From JAHDCC01 sp964551835 (GTDB lineage Bacteria; Actinomycetota; Acidimicrobiia; Acidimicrobiales; SZUA-35), in assembly GCA_964551835.1 (NCBI GenBank), contig CAZKEM010000042.1:62001-126000 (forward strand): a stretch of DNA of 64,000 nt, in the 5' to 3' direction. Below are positions 48,399-57,993 of this stretch, piece by piece. Each line of letters starts with the position of its first letter. The stretch's first letter is position 1. The translations under genes were made by a program, and so were the position numbers. The notes beneath the pieces are model-generated. The model saw nothing but the letters and a program-made list of their open reading frames with translations. It was not told where the DNA came from and did no database searches.

Positions 48399-50327
48399 GT
48401 GGTTACTCGTCCGCCTGCTGGCACAATTCCTGATAAACCGGGGTCGTATCAGTTCTTAGACGCGCACGGTCGCGTTATTTATGTGGGCAAAGCCAAGTCG
48501 TTACGCTCGAGGCTCAGCAACTATTTCAGCGACGCTCGCTCGATGCATCCGAGGACCGCCCACATGGTTGATACCGCGGATTCGGTCGAGTGGGTCCAGG
48601 TTGACAACGACGTTGAAGCGTTGATGCTCGAATACAATCTGATCAAGCAGCATCGTCCACGGTTTAACGTTCGCCTCGTTGACGACAAAAGCTACCCGTT
48701 CTTGGCCGTGACGGTTGGTGACGAGTGGGCTCGGGCTCAGGTCATGCGGGGTCGCAAGCGAAAAGGCACCCGATACTTCGGCCCCTACGCCCACGCCTAT
48801 GCTATTCGTGAAACGCTTGACCAGCTTTTACGAATATTTCCGATTCGTACCTGTAGCGACAACAAGCTGCGACGGCATGAGAAGTTAGGCAAGCCGTGTC
48901 TGCTCTTTCACATCGAAAAATGCTCTGGACCGTGTGTTGGAGAAATATCGACCGAAGACTACTCAGCGCTTGTCGTCGAACTATGCGGGTTTCTGTCTGG
49001 CAGGACAGAGCCAGTACTAAAAAGACTTGAGGAAGAAATGGCGACGGCGGCCTCTGAACTCGAGTTCGAACGAGCCGCACGGCTTCGGGACAGGCTCGCA
49101 ACGGTCCGCAAAGCGATTGAGAAACAACAAATGATCGGCGACTCGGGCGAAGACGTTGACGTAATCGGTTTAGCAGAAGACGAGCTCGAAGCGGCCGTCT
49201 TCCTCTTGATTATCCGAAATGGGTTAGTTCTGGGGCGTCGGTCGCTCGTCGTCGACAAGGTCGAAGCCTTGGATGACAGCGAGCTGATCGACCGGATACT
49301 CGAAGGCGTTTACGACGACCCTCCAGTTCAAGGGATGCCCAAAACAGTATTGGTTAGCAAAGAATCGTCCGACACTGACCTTTACGAGGAATGGTTGTCC
49401 TCCATCAGGGAATCTAAAGTAGAGATTCGAGTCCCGAAGCGCGGCGCGAAGAAAGAACTGCTTGCAACCGCGAACCGGAACGCTGCCGAAGAGTTCAACC
49501 GGTTTCGATTAAAACGGGCCTCAGATCATAACAGCAGAGCAAAGGCCCTCAACGAACTTCAATCATGGCTAGAGCTTCCCGAGTCCCCTCTTCGGATCGA
49601 ATGCTACGATATGAGTCATCTTCAGGGCACGAACTATGTTGGGTCGATGGTCGTCGTCGAAGACGGTTTGGCCGCCAAACGAGAGTACCGCCGATTCAAG
49701 ATCCAGACCGTCGACCAAAGCGACGACTACGCAGCCATGGAAGAGGTCCTACGTCGTCGACTAACGAACTATGTTAAAGACCGGGACAAACCGGTGTCAG
49801 AACGTGGCAAATTTCAATACCCGCCACAATTGCTGGTCGTCGACGGAGGCAAAGGTCAGCTAGGCGTCGCGGTTCGAGTAGTTGCCGAACTTGGTCTAAC
49901 CGATGAGATCCCAGTAGCGGCGCTGGCGAAACAGTTCGAAGAGGTCTACCTTCCGGGTCGGTCCGAGCCTGTTGTGATTCCTCGGAAATCGGAAGCCCTG
50001 TATCTTTTGCAGCGCCTCCGAGACGAGTCGCATCGCTTCGCTATTTCCTACCACCGTCAACTGCGAAAGAAACAAATGACCGAGTCGGTTCTCGATGGCA
50101 TAGTCGGCCTGGGGCCTGCCCGAAAGAAACGGCTAACCGCTGAGTTGGGGAGCGTTGCAGCCGTCCGCAAAGCCGATCTTGAGACGCTACGGGGGATCCA
50201 GTGGTTGCCCGACCCCGTAGCAGAAGCTATCTACAACAAGACCCATGGTTTGGCTCCGCTCCGCCCAACCGATGGCTTGCCAAACAAACAAATAGCGACG
50301 AAGAGTTTCGACCGTGAACGGCCCTAA
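48399..50327 (+). CDS. uvrC: Excinuclease ABC subunit C
   Basis: A 642-residue dual-incision nuclease. The GIY-YIG domain for 3' incision is PGSYQFLDAHGRVIYVGKAK; the UVR domain (LERLEEEMATAASELEFERAARLRD region) binds UvrB; the RNase H-like 5' nuclease has RIECYDMSHLQGTNYVGSMVV and LLVVDGGKGQL; a tandem helix-hairpin-helix closes the protein (IVGLGPARKKRLTAELGS). GTG start. It overlaps the methyltransferase gene by 14 bases. Confidence 0.96.
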   Translation: MVTRPPAGTIPDKPGSYQFLDAHGRVIYVGKAKSLRSRLSNYFSDARSMHPRTAHMVDTADSVEWVQVDNDVEALMLEYNLIKQHRPRFNVRLVDDKSYPFLAVTVGDEWARAQVMRGRKRKGTRYFGPYAHAYAIRETLDQLLRIFPIRTCSDNKLRRHEKLGKPCLLFHIEKCSGPCVGEISTEDYSALVVELCGFLSGRTEPVLKRLEEEMATAASELEFERAARLRDRLATVRKAIEKQQMIGDSGEDVDVIGLAEDELEAAVFLLIIRNGLVLGRRSLVVDKVEALDDSELIDRILEGVYDDPPVQGMPKTVLVSKESSDTDLYEEWLSSIRESKVEIRVPKRGAKKELLATANRNAAEEFNRFRLKRASDHNSRAKALNELQSWLELPESPLRIECYDMSHLQGTNYVGSMVVVEDGLAAKREYRRFKIQTVDQSDDYAAMEEVLRRRLTNYVKDRDKPVSERGKFQYPPQLLVVDGGKGQLGVAVRVVAELGLTDEIPVAALAKQFEEVYLPGRSEPVVIPRKSEALYLLQRLRDESHRFAISYHRQLRKKQMTESVLDGIVGLGPARKKRLTAELGSVAAVRKADLETLRGIQWLPDPVAEAIYNKTHGLAPLRPTDGLPNKQIATKSFDRERP

Positions 50328-51087
50328 ACAAACTTCGAGTCAAGACGAGTCAATCCGTTTGTGGAATGACCATGCGACGTGGTGGCAAGACGAATTTACC
50401 GATGGTGTCGACCCGGAATATAACGAACAGATCCTACCGACAATCGTAGACGCGTTGGCGTCGTCTGCGTCAGTCTTGGATATCGGAGCGGGAGAAGGCC
50501 AGGTATGTCGGAGCCTCGCCGCCGCTGGTGTTAGCAACGTCGTTGGGATCGATCCGATCGCTGGGCAAGTAAAACTTGCGGTTGAACGAGCCAGCCTCAC
50601 CGAGCATGACCAGTCTAGCTTCGCACGCTCATCGGCTTCTGGACTGCCGTTCGCTTCGGGGTCATTCGATGCGGCAGTAGCTTGCCTAGTATTTGAACAC
50701 ATCGATGCGGTCGAGGACGCTCTGGCCGAGGTAGCGCGAGTTTTGAGGCGAGGCGGTACGTTTCTCTTCCTGCTAAACCATCCGCTATTGCAGACGCCAA
50801 ACAGTGGCTGGATTGATGACCAGTTCGTCGACCCTCCGGAACAATATTGGAGGCTGGGCGATTACCTCAATGAGCAGGCGACAATCGAAGAGGTTCAAAA
50901 AGACGTCTTCATAAGGTTCATACACCGGCCGCTTTCGAGCTATGTCAATGCACTCAACGCCGCCGGTTTGGTGATCGAACAGATGCAGGAACCGCGACCG
51001 CCAGCTGGCTATTTGGCCCAGAGCGTTTCTTATCAAGCCGCGGCCAATATCCCGCGGCTTCTGGTCCTTCGCTGCCGGCGCATGTAA
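50314..51087 (+). CDS. Class I SAM-dependent methyltransferase
   Basis: A 257-residue enzyme with the SAM-binding motif VLDIGAGEGQVCRSLA, the acidic loop VVGIDP, the motif GSFDAAVACLVFEHI and the post-I strand GGTFLFLLNHP, in the UbiE/Methyltransf_11 style. The substrate is unknown; the segment SYVNALNAAGLVIEQMQEPRP is common in small-molecule methyltransferases. GTG start inside the uvrC 3' end; possibly co-transcribed. Confidence 0.85.
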   Translation: MNGPKQTSSQDESIRLWNDHATWWQDEFTDGVDPEYNEQILPTIVDALASSASVLDIGAGEGQVCRSLAAAGVSNVVGIDPIAGQVKLAVERASLTEHDQSSFARSSASGLPFASGSFDAAVACLVFEHIDAVEDALAEVARVLRRGGTFLFLLNHPLLQTPNSGWIDDQFVDPPEQYWRLGDYLNEQATIEEVQKDVFIRFIHRPLSSYVNALNAAGLVIEQMQEPRPPAGYLAQSVSYQAAANIPRLLVLRCRRM

Positions 51088-51162
51088 ACCATCATCCAAC
51101 AAAAAATTTCAAGTCGAGAACAACGCGCGGGTAACGAGGTCGCGATATGGCACAATGGCGTC

Positions 51163-52008
51163 GTGAGCCGATTCGTAGTGGTTACTGGAATGTCAGGTGC
51201 GGGCCGTTCGGTTGCCGCTGACCAGCTCGAGGACTTGGGATGGTTTGTCATCGACAACCTCCCGGCGATTCTGGTCCCGAAAGTGTCCGAGCTCGCACAC
51301 TCAAACTTGGGCGGCTATGAACGTGTCGCTCTGGTCATGGGTTCGTCTGACTCGGGCGCAGAGTTTCAGGTCGAAAAGCTACGTCAAGAGCTTGGCAACC
51401 TGACCGTCGTTTATCTCGAAGCTTCAAACGACACAATACTTCGCAGGTATAAGACAACCAAACGCCGACACCCGCATGCCTTAGAGCAAAGTGTCGCCGA
51501 GGCGATCGAACATGAAAGGTCGTTCTTGGCCCCAACCCGGGCTGCCGCTGACATTGTAATCGACACAAGCGATCTGAACCCATACGAACTGGGTGATCGA
51601 CTGAAGGAATATTTCTCCGACGATCTAGAAGAGGGTACGATGCAAATCACCCTGACGTCGTTCGGGTTCAAACATGGCTTGCCGCTGGACATTGACATGA
51701 TGTTTGACTGTCGTTTTATGCCAAACCCATATTGGGACGAAAAGCTTCGCCGGCTAAACGGAACCAATCTTCAAGTTCAAGAGTATGTTTTGACGCCGCA
51801 GCTCTCGACTGAATTCGTCAAAGATGTCGCTGACTTGCTCGAAAAGTTACTACCCGCCTATCGGGCTGAGGGAAAATCTTACCTGACGGTTGGCTTCGGC
51901 TGTACCGGAGGCCATCACCGTTCTGTCACTGTAGTTGAGACTGTTGCCCGCCTCCTCGAACAACGGGCCTGGCCAGCAAGGATTTCGCACCGTGACATCG
52001 AACGATAA
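51163..52008 (+). CDS. rapZ: RNase adapter protein RapZ
   Basis: A 281-residue nucleotide-binding protein. The P-loop is GMSGAGRS, followed by DNLPAILVPK and the C-terminal block GFKHGLPLDIDMMFDCRFMPNP, FVKDVADLLEKLLP, VGFGCTGGHHRSV, all as in the RapZ family. In enterobacteria it steers RNase E to GlmZ; in Actinobacteria the role is less clear. GTG start. It overlaps yvcK by 17 bases, the common rapZ-yvcK pairing. Confidence 0.93.
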   Translation: MSRFVVVTGMSGAGRSVAADQLEDLGWFVIDNLPAILVPKVSELAHSNLGGYERVALVMGSSDSGAEFQVEKLRQELGNLTVVYLEASNDTILRRYKTTKRRHPHALEQSVAEAIEHERSFLAPTRAAADIVIDTSDLNPYELGDRLKEYFSDDLEEGTMQITLTSFGFKHGLPLDIDMMFDCRFMPNPYWDEKLRRLNGTNLQVQEYVLTPQLSTEFVKDVADLLEKLLPAYRAEGKSYLTVGFGCTGGHHRSVTVVETVARLLEQRAWPARISHRDIER

Positions 52009-52897
52009 GAACACCATCGAAAACTCGCGGAGCATTGCCGTCGTCGCCCTCGGCGGTGGTCATGGCCTCGCTAGGACACTTCGAGCCGCTCGCCTCTATG
52101 CCGATGAGATTACAGCGGTTGTTTCGCTTGGCGATGACGGTGGTTCGAGTGGAGAACTCCGGGCGCAGTATGCTGTCGCTCCGCCAGGTGACATTCGCCG
52201 CTGCCTATCAGCCCTGGCGGACCTCGACTCCTTGCTCGGACGCAACCTGGAACATCGCGTCACCAGCGGAAGCTTGGAGGGACATCCCGTCGGCAATCTA
52301 CTTCTTGCAGGTTTGACAATGGCGACGGACGACTTCGAGGCGTCGGTGGCCGAGGTGGCAGAGCTCGTCGGAGCGGTTGGTAAGATTTTCCCGGCTACCA
52401 AGGTCCCAGTGACACTTGTCGCTGAGACCGACAATGGGACGGTTCGGAGCCAGGTCGCCATCGACGACTCATCAGGCATTTGTAACCTAAGGTACGAGCC
52501 AGCGGATCCGCCGGTTCCCTCCGATGTTTTGCAAGCAATCGTTGAGGCTGATCAGGTAGTTCTAGGTCCTGGGTCTTTCTACACGAGTGTTTTAGCATCG
52601 GCAAGCGTCCCCGCTGTGCGAAGGGCGTTGAATGAGACCGAGGCACAGCGGGTGTTGGTAGCAAATACCTCTGCCTTGCCAGGTGAGTCTCCGCCCGTTG
52701 TTGTAGCCACTCATTTGGACGCGTTGGCTGACCACGGTCTGAAAATCGATGTTGTACTCGCCGATGAGAGACTAGATACTAGCGGCGTGGATTCAGCCCG
52801 TATACTGCAATCCAGACTAGTTGAGTCAGACGGGTTTTCCCATGACCCGCAGCGCCTAGCCGAAGCACTAACCGACGCCTATCTCTCGGCAAACTGA
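51992..52897 (+). CDS. yvcK: YvcK/CofD-like gluconeogenesis factor
   Basis: A 301-residue protein of the CofD fold. AVVALGGGHGLARTLRAAR is the nucleotide-binding N-terminus, LGDDGGSSGELR the family signature, and VLGPGSFYTSVLASASVP a third block. YvcK binds UDP-sugars and tunes carbon flux and cell-wall precursor synthesis in relatives. GTG 51992 within the rapZ end is preferred to a longer frame beginning at 51935, which runs through conserved rapZ code. The usual following gene, whiA, is absent. Confidence 0.9.
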   Translation: MTSNDKNTIENSRSIAVVALGGGHGLARTLRAARLYADEITAVVSLGDDGGSSGELRAQYAVAPPGDIRRCLSALADLDSLLGRNLEHRVTSGSLEGHPVGNLLLAGLTMATDDFEASVAEVAELVGAVGKIFPATKVPVTLVAETDNGTVRSQVAIDDSSGICNLRYEPADPPVPSDVLQAIVEADQVVLGPGSFYTSVLASASVPAVRRALNETEAQRVLVANTSALPGESPPVVVATHLDALADHGLKIDVVLADERLDTSGVDSARILQSRLVESDGFSHDPQRLAEALTDAYLSAN

Positions 52898-53060
52898 GGG
52901 CTTAACCAACATAGCCGCCGGTATTCTATTCTGTTCAAAGTCCGGGTATCGTCGGACTGTACGCGGATCTCACCCGTCAGCATCGAGGAAGTCGATCGTC
53001 GCTGGCAGCGGGCCGCCGTACTTTTCTGTCTGTGCATTCGACCTGAAAGGTCTCAAATTT

Positions 53061-54074
53061 ATGGGAATTAGAGTTGGCATCAACGGATTTGGCCGAATTG
53101 GCCGAAACTTTTTCCGTGCTGTGAGAAAGTCAGGTATGGACGTTGACGTCGTAGCGGTCAACGATCTTGGTGCCGTCGATACGATGGCCCATCTCCTAAA
53201 GTACGACTCGGTCCTTGGCAAGCTTGACGATGAGGTCGGCGTTGTCGAAGAGGGCATATCTATTGATGGCGATGTTTTACCTGTCTTCCATGAGCGTAAC
53301 CCTGGAGATTTGCCGTGGGGCGACCTTGGTGTCGATGTTGTGATCGAATCCACCGGAGCGTTTAACAGTCGTGACGCTGCCGCTCAGCACCTAGACGCAG
53401 GAGCGCCCTTCGTGGTTGTCTCTGCGCCCTGTGCCGAGGCTGATGCAACCTTCGTCTATGGTGTCAACGAAGGAACCTTCGATCCGAAGACTCACAAGGT
53501 TGTTTCGAACGCTTCGTGTACTACCAACTGTTTTGTTCCAATGGTCCAGGTGCTCGACGACTCCTTCGGTGTCAAACACGGCTTGATCACGACGATTCAT
53601 GCCTACACTGGAGATCAAGGGCTGGTCGACGGGCCCCATAAAGATCTGCGACGGGCTCGGGCCGGAGCGATAAATATCGTTCCGACGTCAACTGGAGCAG
53701 CACGAGCAACTTCGCTGGTTCTGCAATCAATGCAGGGTCGACTAGACGGTATAGCGGTCCGAGTTCCGGTTCCGACAGGCTCGTTGACCGATTTCAGCGC
53801 CGTCCTCGAAACAGAACCCTCCGCTGACGAAGTAAATGCCGCCTTTCGTGAGGCCGCTTCCGGTGGGAGTTTGGCCGGAATTCTCGAATATACAGAAGAG
53901 CCAATTGTCAGCTCCGATATCGTTACCTCCCCAGCTTCATGCATAATCGATGCCGGTTTGACTCGGGTCCAGGGTCCACTGGTCAAGACCGCTGGATGGT
54001 ACGACAACGAATGGGGCTACTCAAACCGTTTGGTCGACATGGCTGTCCACGTTGGATCCGCAAACAGCAAATGA
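53061..54074 (+). CDS. gap: Glyceraldehyde-3-phosphate dehydrogenase
   Basis: A 337-residue glycolytic enzyme. VGINGFGRIGRNFFRA binds NAD, and VAVNDLG contains the acidic residue that selects NAD over NADP. The catalytic Cys153 is in NASCTTNC, the partner His is in TTIHAYTGDQ, and VPTSTGAA follows. Its stop overlaps the pgk start (ATGA), giving a coupled gap-pgk-tpiA operon. Confidence 0.97.
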   Translation: MGIRVGINGFGRIGRNFFRAVRKSGMDVDVVAVNDLGAVDTMAHLLKYDSVLGKLDDEVGVVEEGISIDGDVLPVFHERNPGDLPWGDLGVDVVIESTGAFNSRDAAAQHLDAGAPFVVVSAPCAEADATFVYGVNEGTFDPKTHKVVSNASCTTNCFVPMVQVLDDSFGVKHGLITTIHAYTGDQGLVDGPHKDLRRARAGAINIVPTSTGAARATSLVLQSMQGRLDGIAVRVPVPTGSLTDFSAVLETEPSADEVNAAFREAASGGSLAGILEYTEEPIVSSDIVTSPASCIIDAGLTRVQGPLVKTAGWYDNEWGYSNRLVDMAVHVGSANSK

Positions 54075-55192
54075 TTTTCGATGTCCCAGAGTTAGAAGAT
54101 CTCGGTAATGTATCCGGAAAGTCAGTTCTTGTACGCGTTGACTTCAACGTGCCCCTGGACGAAGGTGGGCAGATAACGGATGACTTTCGAATCAGGTCGG
54201 CGTTGCCGACGTTGCGGTGGTTAGTCGATCAAGGGGCCTCGGTCACGGCTTGTTCCCATTTGGGCAGACCGAAAGGCGAGGTGAACCCAAAGTTCTCACT
54301 GGAGCCGGTTCGATCTCATCTCGCTTCATTTCTGCCCGAAGTTAGCCTTTTGGAGAACCTTAGGTTTAATCCAGGCGAAGTCGCTAACGACCCAGGGTTC
54401 GTCGATGAGCTTGTTGCAGGTCATGACTTCTTCGTCAACGATGCCTTCGGTGCCTCTCACCGCTCCCACGCGTCAGTCGTAGGCGTTCCATCTAGGGTTC
54501 CATCCGCCGCTGGCCGGTTGTTGGCTAATGAGGTCGGTGTGCTTCTAGGAGTACGGAAAGATCCTCGGAGACCGCTAGTCGCCGTGATGGGTGGAGCTAA
54601 GGTCTCGGACAAGCTAGGTGTCATTGAAGCGCTTCTGGACCATGTCGATTCCTTGGTTATTGGCGGGGGCATGGCCTACACGTTCCAGAAGTCCCTTGGG
54701 CATTCGATCGGCAATTCGCTGTGTGAGGATGACATGGTTGAAACAACTAGTCGTCTGCTTAAGGGCGAAAAGCCTATCCATCTTCCGGTGGACGGGGTTG
54801 CGATTGCCCCAGGCGGCAAGCTGTGTGATACCGACGACGGCTCCGAGGTAAGAATCGTTGGTGTTGATGTTCCAGATGAGTGGGCTTCGGTTGACATCGG
54901 CCCAGAAACGGCGGCTGTCTTCAGCGAAATAATCGCAGACGCCGGGACCGTCCTGTGGAACGGCCCAATGGGGGTCTTCGAAGATACCCGATTTTCTGCT
55001 GGCACTGAAACCGTCGCACATGCGATCGCAGAAACGGATGCCTTTACAATCGTCGGTGGAGGCGACTCGGCTGCAGCAGCAAAGAAGTTTGGGGTAGACA
55101 ACCAGGTTGACCATGTGTCTACCGGTGGTGGAGCCTCGCTGGAATTAATCGAAAAGGGCGACTTGCCGGGCTTGGCGGCCCTGCGGAGCTGA
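54071..55192 (+). CDS. pgk: Phosphoglycerate kinase
   Basis: A 373-residue kinase, slightly short for the family. VLVRVDFNVPLDEGG, the DNAFG-like VNDAFGASHR, VAVMGGAKVSDKLGVI and GGGDSAAAAKKFG, the ATP-binding C-terminal block, are all present. The N-terminal substrate Arg region DDFRIRSALPTLRWL is intact. ATG 54071 overlaps the gap stop. Longer upstream starts lie within gap. Confidence 0.96.
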   Translation: MIFDVPELEDLGNVSGKSVLVRVDFNVPLDEGGQITDDFRIRSALPTLRWLVDQGASVTACSHLGRPKGEVNPKFSLEPVRSHLASFLPEVSLLENLRFNPGEVANDPGFVDELVAGHDFFVNDAFGASHRSHASVVGVPSRVPSAAGRLLANEVGVLLGVRKDPRRPLVAVMGGAKVSDKLGVIEALLDHVDSLVIGGGMAYTFQKSLGHSIGNSLCEDDMVETTSRLLKGEKPIHLPVDGVAIAPGGKLCDTDDGSEVRIVGVDVPDEWASVDIGPETAAVFSEIIADAGTVLWNGPMGVFEDTRFSAGTETVAHAIAETDAFTIVGGGDSAAAAKKFGVDNQVDHVSTGGGASLELIEKGDLPGLAALRS

Positions 55193-55205
55193 TCTAGGAG
55201 AACAA

Positions 55206-55982
55206 ATGTCACGCAAACCACTTATTTCTGGTAATTGGAAGATGAACCTGAACCATTTCGAAGCGTTGAAGCTGGTTCAAGAGTTGAGTTATGCGATTTC
55301 CAGGGACGATATTGATGAGGTAGAAGTCTCAGTTCACCCTCCCTTTACCGACCTTAGAACGGTTCAGACAGTTCTTGAGTCGGACAAGATTCCGTTCCAA
55401 CTCGGCGCTCAGCACTGTCACAATGAGATTGCTGGTGCATTTACAGGCGAGGTTTCTCCTGTCATGTTGCAGAAGCTCGGTGTTGTTTACGTGATCGTGG
55501 GTCATTCCGAACGGAGGGAACTATTTGGCGAGTCCGATGAACTCGTCAACAAAAAAGTCAAAGCCGTATTCAATGCAGAGATGACTCCGATTTTGTGTGT
55601 CGGTGAGACGTTAGCCGAGCGTGACTCAGGAAGCGCCGAGGCTCGAGTAGCTTCACAGATCGAAGCTTGTTTGGCGGATATCACGCCAGAAGACGTCGGT
55701 TCGATGGTCATTGCCTACGAACCGATTTGGGCTATCGGGACAGGTAAGACCGCTTCGGCTGGGGATGCCCAGTCGATGTGTGCCTTTGTGCGATCAACTG
55801 TCTCTTCACTTGCTGGACCTGGGTCGGCAGAATCGGTTCGCATCCAATATGGCGGCTCAGTGAAGCCAACGAACGCCAACGAATTGATGTCGCAGCCCGA
55901 CATCGACGGAGCCTTGGTCGGCGGCGCAAGTCTTGAAGCAGATTCGTTCTCCCGAATTGTTCAGTATCGCACCCACTCCTGA
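55206..55982 (+). CDS. tpiA: Triosephosphate isomerase
   Basis: A 258-residue TIM barrel. The catalytic residues are Lys in SGNWKMN, His in VGHSERRELFGE and Glu in AYEPIWAIGTGKTA, with GGSVKPTN near the end binding phosphate. TAGGAG precedes the ATG. Third gene of the gap-pgk-tpiA operon; the usual next gene secG is displaced by an inserted ABC transporter operon. Confidence 0.97.
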   Translation: MSRKPLISGNWKMNLNHFEALKLVQELSYAISRDDIDEVEVSVHPPFTDLRTVQTVLESDKIPFQLGAQHCHNEIAGAFTGEVSPVMLQKLGVVYVIVGHSERRELFGESDELVNKKVKAVFNAEMTPILCVGETLAERDSGSAEARVASQIEACLADITPEDVGSMVIAYEPIWAIGTGKTASAGDAQSMCAFVRSTVSSLAGPGSAESVRIQYGGSVKPTNANELMSQPDIDGALVGGASLEADSFSRIVQYRTHS

Positions 55983-56020
55983 CCCTGGACGGATTCGAGC
56001 GGCGATTCTGGTCACAAGAA

Positions 56021-56029
56021 TGTTATAGT
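56021..56029 (+). promoter_or_regulatory. Extended -10 promoter for the peptide ABC operon
   Basis: TGT-TATAGT is an extended -10 box about 110 bases before the ATG at 56141, the same hexamer as in the leuA leader promoter. No good -35 is visible. Confidence 0.5.
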
Positions 56030-56140
56030 TTGTCTAGATCCTTGTTGGTCGAACGATTTTTTAAGGTCGACCGCTAGCCGAGCGCAGGTAAAGATGTGAT
56101 TTGTTGGCGTACTGTTAAAGGAAGTCGTTCGAGGGGAGCG

Positions 56141-57931
56141 ATGGCCACTAGGTCGACTATCGCAATTGTCTTGTGCTTGATCATGGCGAGTTGTACCCCC
56201 TCTGACGGGTCGGAGAAATCCGCAGAAATCGACGAAGAACAAAGCCTGACCATCGCTTTTGAGCGAGAGCCGCCAGACCTCCACTTTTCGCGACCAACAA
56301 ACGGACTAGCAGTCGCAGAGTGGATCAACGAGGCGATGCTCGAGAATCTATACGGCGTTTCCAAAAATATTGAATACCAGCCAGAGCTATTAGCCGGCGA
56401 GTCGCAAGTCGTTACGAACGATGATGGGTCGGTGACCATCGACCACACCTTACGAAGTGGCCTGAAATGGTCTGACGGTGTCCCCTTGACAGCCGAAGAT
56501 GTTAAATACACCTATGAACGGCTTATCGAAGGTTGCAAACTCGACCCAGATGGATCAATAGTTAACTCAGCTGGTGCCGATGACGGCTGTGTGTTTGAGC
56601 TTAGTGATCGGTCGGGCTTGGGACTGGTCACCGATTTCCGAATCGAAAGTGACACAGAGTTCTCGATTGACCTGGCACGAGCGTACGCAGGTTGGAAGTC
56701 AATTTTTCCTCAGATCTTCGCCAAACATGCATATGGCGAGACGTCGGCCGAGTTGAACCAAAACCTGCTTGAAATGACGGGGCCGGACGGTACTCTGCCA
56801 TCGTCAGGTCCAATGACGTTCGCAGGCTGGGAGCGTGGAAACTCGATGGTCCTGGTTCGGAATGAAAACTACCACGGTTCAACCAGTCCCGATTCCCGAA
56901 ACCAAGGAATCGCCCAAGTGAATAGCATTCGTATTGTTTTCAACACCGACGTTGACAGTCAGGTCGCAGGCGTACTTGCAGGCGAAATTGACGTTGTCAT
57001 GGCCGGCCCAGATGAGTCGCTATTTGGACTCAGCGACTCATCTTCTTTTGTGTTGGCTTCCGAACCTGGGCCCAAGTTTGAACACTGGGCTTTGAACCTT
57101 CTCAACCCGCACCTGGCCAAGCCCCAAGTCCGTGAAGCGTTAGCCTATGGAATCAACAAACAAGAAGTGGTTTCGGTGCTCTACGAACCGTTTTTCGGCA
57201 ACCGCCTGGCCGCTGAAGGTCTCGGGAATTCATTTTGGATGCCTAACCAACCTGGTTATATAGACCACCAGGCCAAGTACGCTGGTGCTAACACAGAGGC
57301 CGCTGAAGCCTTACTGCAACAAGCCGGATACCAAAAACAATCAGATGGGTTTTATGCGCACCCCGATTTGGGCAAATTGTCGCTAAGAGTCATAACGCCA
57401 CCTGGAAATAGGCTTCGTCAGCTGCAGATGGAATTGATGGCATCACAGCTTCAGAATGTGGGAATTGAAATTGTGGTTACGCCTGGACCCGAGAACTTCT
57501 TTGCGGAGACAGTTGCCTCGGAGCAGGCCTTATTGGCAGCTTCGACGCAGGGAACTCAAGGAGACCCTACCGTATGGGACATCGCACAGTTTTCGTGGGT
57601 CAGCGGACCATGGCCTGGCGAAACCGGTTCGGTGTACAGGTCTGGTGGCCGAATGAATATCTACGCGTTTGCTGATGACGAATTTGACCAACTTCTCGAC
57701 GCCTGTAACACCAAGGTGGACATCGACAGCCAAGTCACCTGCTACAACGAATTGGATAGCTTTGTAACCACCCTCGATCGAAGCCCAAATGGTCTGTTTT
57801 CGATTCCGATTACACAGCAGCCCTTGTTCTTCGGATACAACAGCGACAGGGTCTCAACTGTTCCTATCGTGACTGATTCAATAGGTGGTGGCCCATTGGC
57901 AAATGCAGCTGACTACCAGCTGGTAGACTAG
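56141..57931 (+). CDS. Peptide-type ABC transporter solute-binding lipoprotein
   Basis: A 596-residue family 5 solute-binding protein. Signal peptide with lipobox IMASC at residue 15; LTIAFEREPPDLHFSRP, PELLAGESQV, HTLRSGLKWSDGVPLTAEDV and VREALAYGINKQEVV are the hallmarks of DppA/OppA proteins. GAGGGGAGC at a good distance supports ATG 56141 over the GTG 15 codons upstream. It precedes two permeases and an ATPase. The substrate is unknown; oligopeptides are the default guess. Confidence 0.9.
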   Translation: MATRSTIAIVLCLIMASCTPSDGSEKSAEIDEEQSLTIAFEREPPDLHFSRPTNGLAVAEWINEAMLENLYGVSKNIEYQPELLAGESQVVTNDDGSVTIDHTLRSGLKWSDGVPLTAEDVKYTYERLIEGCKLDPDGSIVNSAGADDGCVFELSDRSGLGLVTDFRIESDTEFSIDLARAYAGWKSIFPQIFAKHAYGETSAELNQNLLEMTGPDGTLPSSGPMTFAGWERGNSMVLVRNENYHGSTSPDSRNQGIAQVNSIRIVFNTDVDSQVAGVLAGEIDVVMAGPDESLFGLSDSSSFVLASEPGPKFEHWALNLLNPHLAKPQVREALAYGINKQEVVSVLYEPFFGNRLAAEGLGNSFWMPNQPGYIDHQAKYAGANTEAAEALLQQAGYQKQSDGFYAHPDLGKLSLRVITPPGNRLRQLQMELMASQLQNVGIEIVVTPGPENFFAETVASEQALLAASTQGTQGDPTVWDIAQFSWVSGPWPGETGSVYRSGGRMNIYAFADDEFDQLLDACNTKVDIDSQVTCYNELDSFVTTLDRSPNGLFSIPITQQPLFFGYNSDRVSTVPIVTDSIGGGPLANAADYQLVD

Positions 57932-57993
57932 TCGACAAGAACCACTATTGATGGCCATCTTTGAGGTCAAGCCTACGCCGCGAGCCAGGATTA

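Noticed and set aside
51935..51991. An extended N-terminus for YvcK
   Set aside because: It runs through the conserved end of rapZ; the GTG at 51992 puts the nucleotide-binding motif at the usual distance.
53939..54070. An extended N-terminus for phosphoglycerate kinase
   Set aside because: It would overlap the conserved 3' end of gap; the ATGA overlap gives the correct start.
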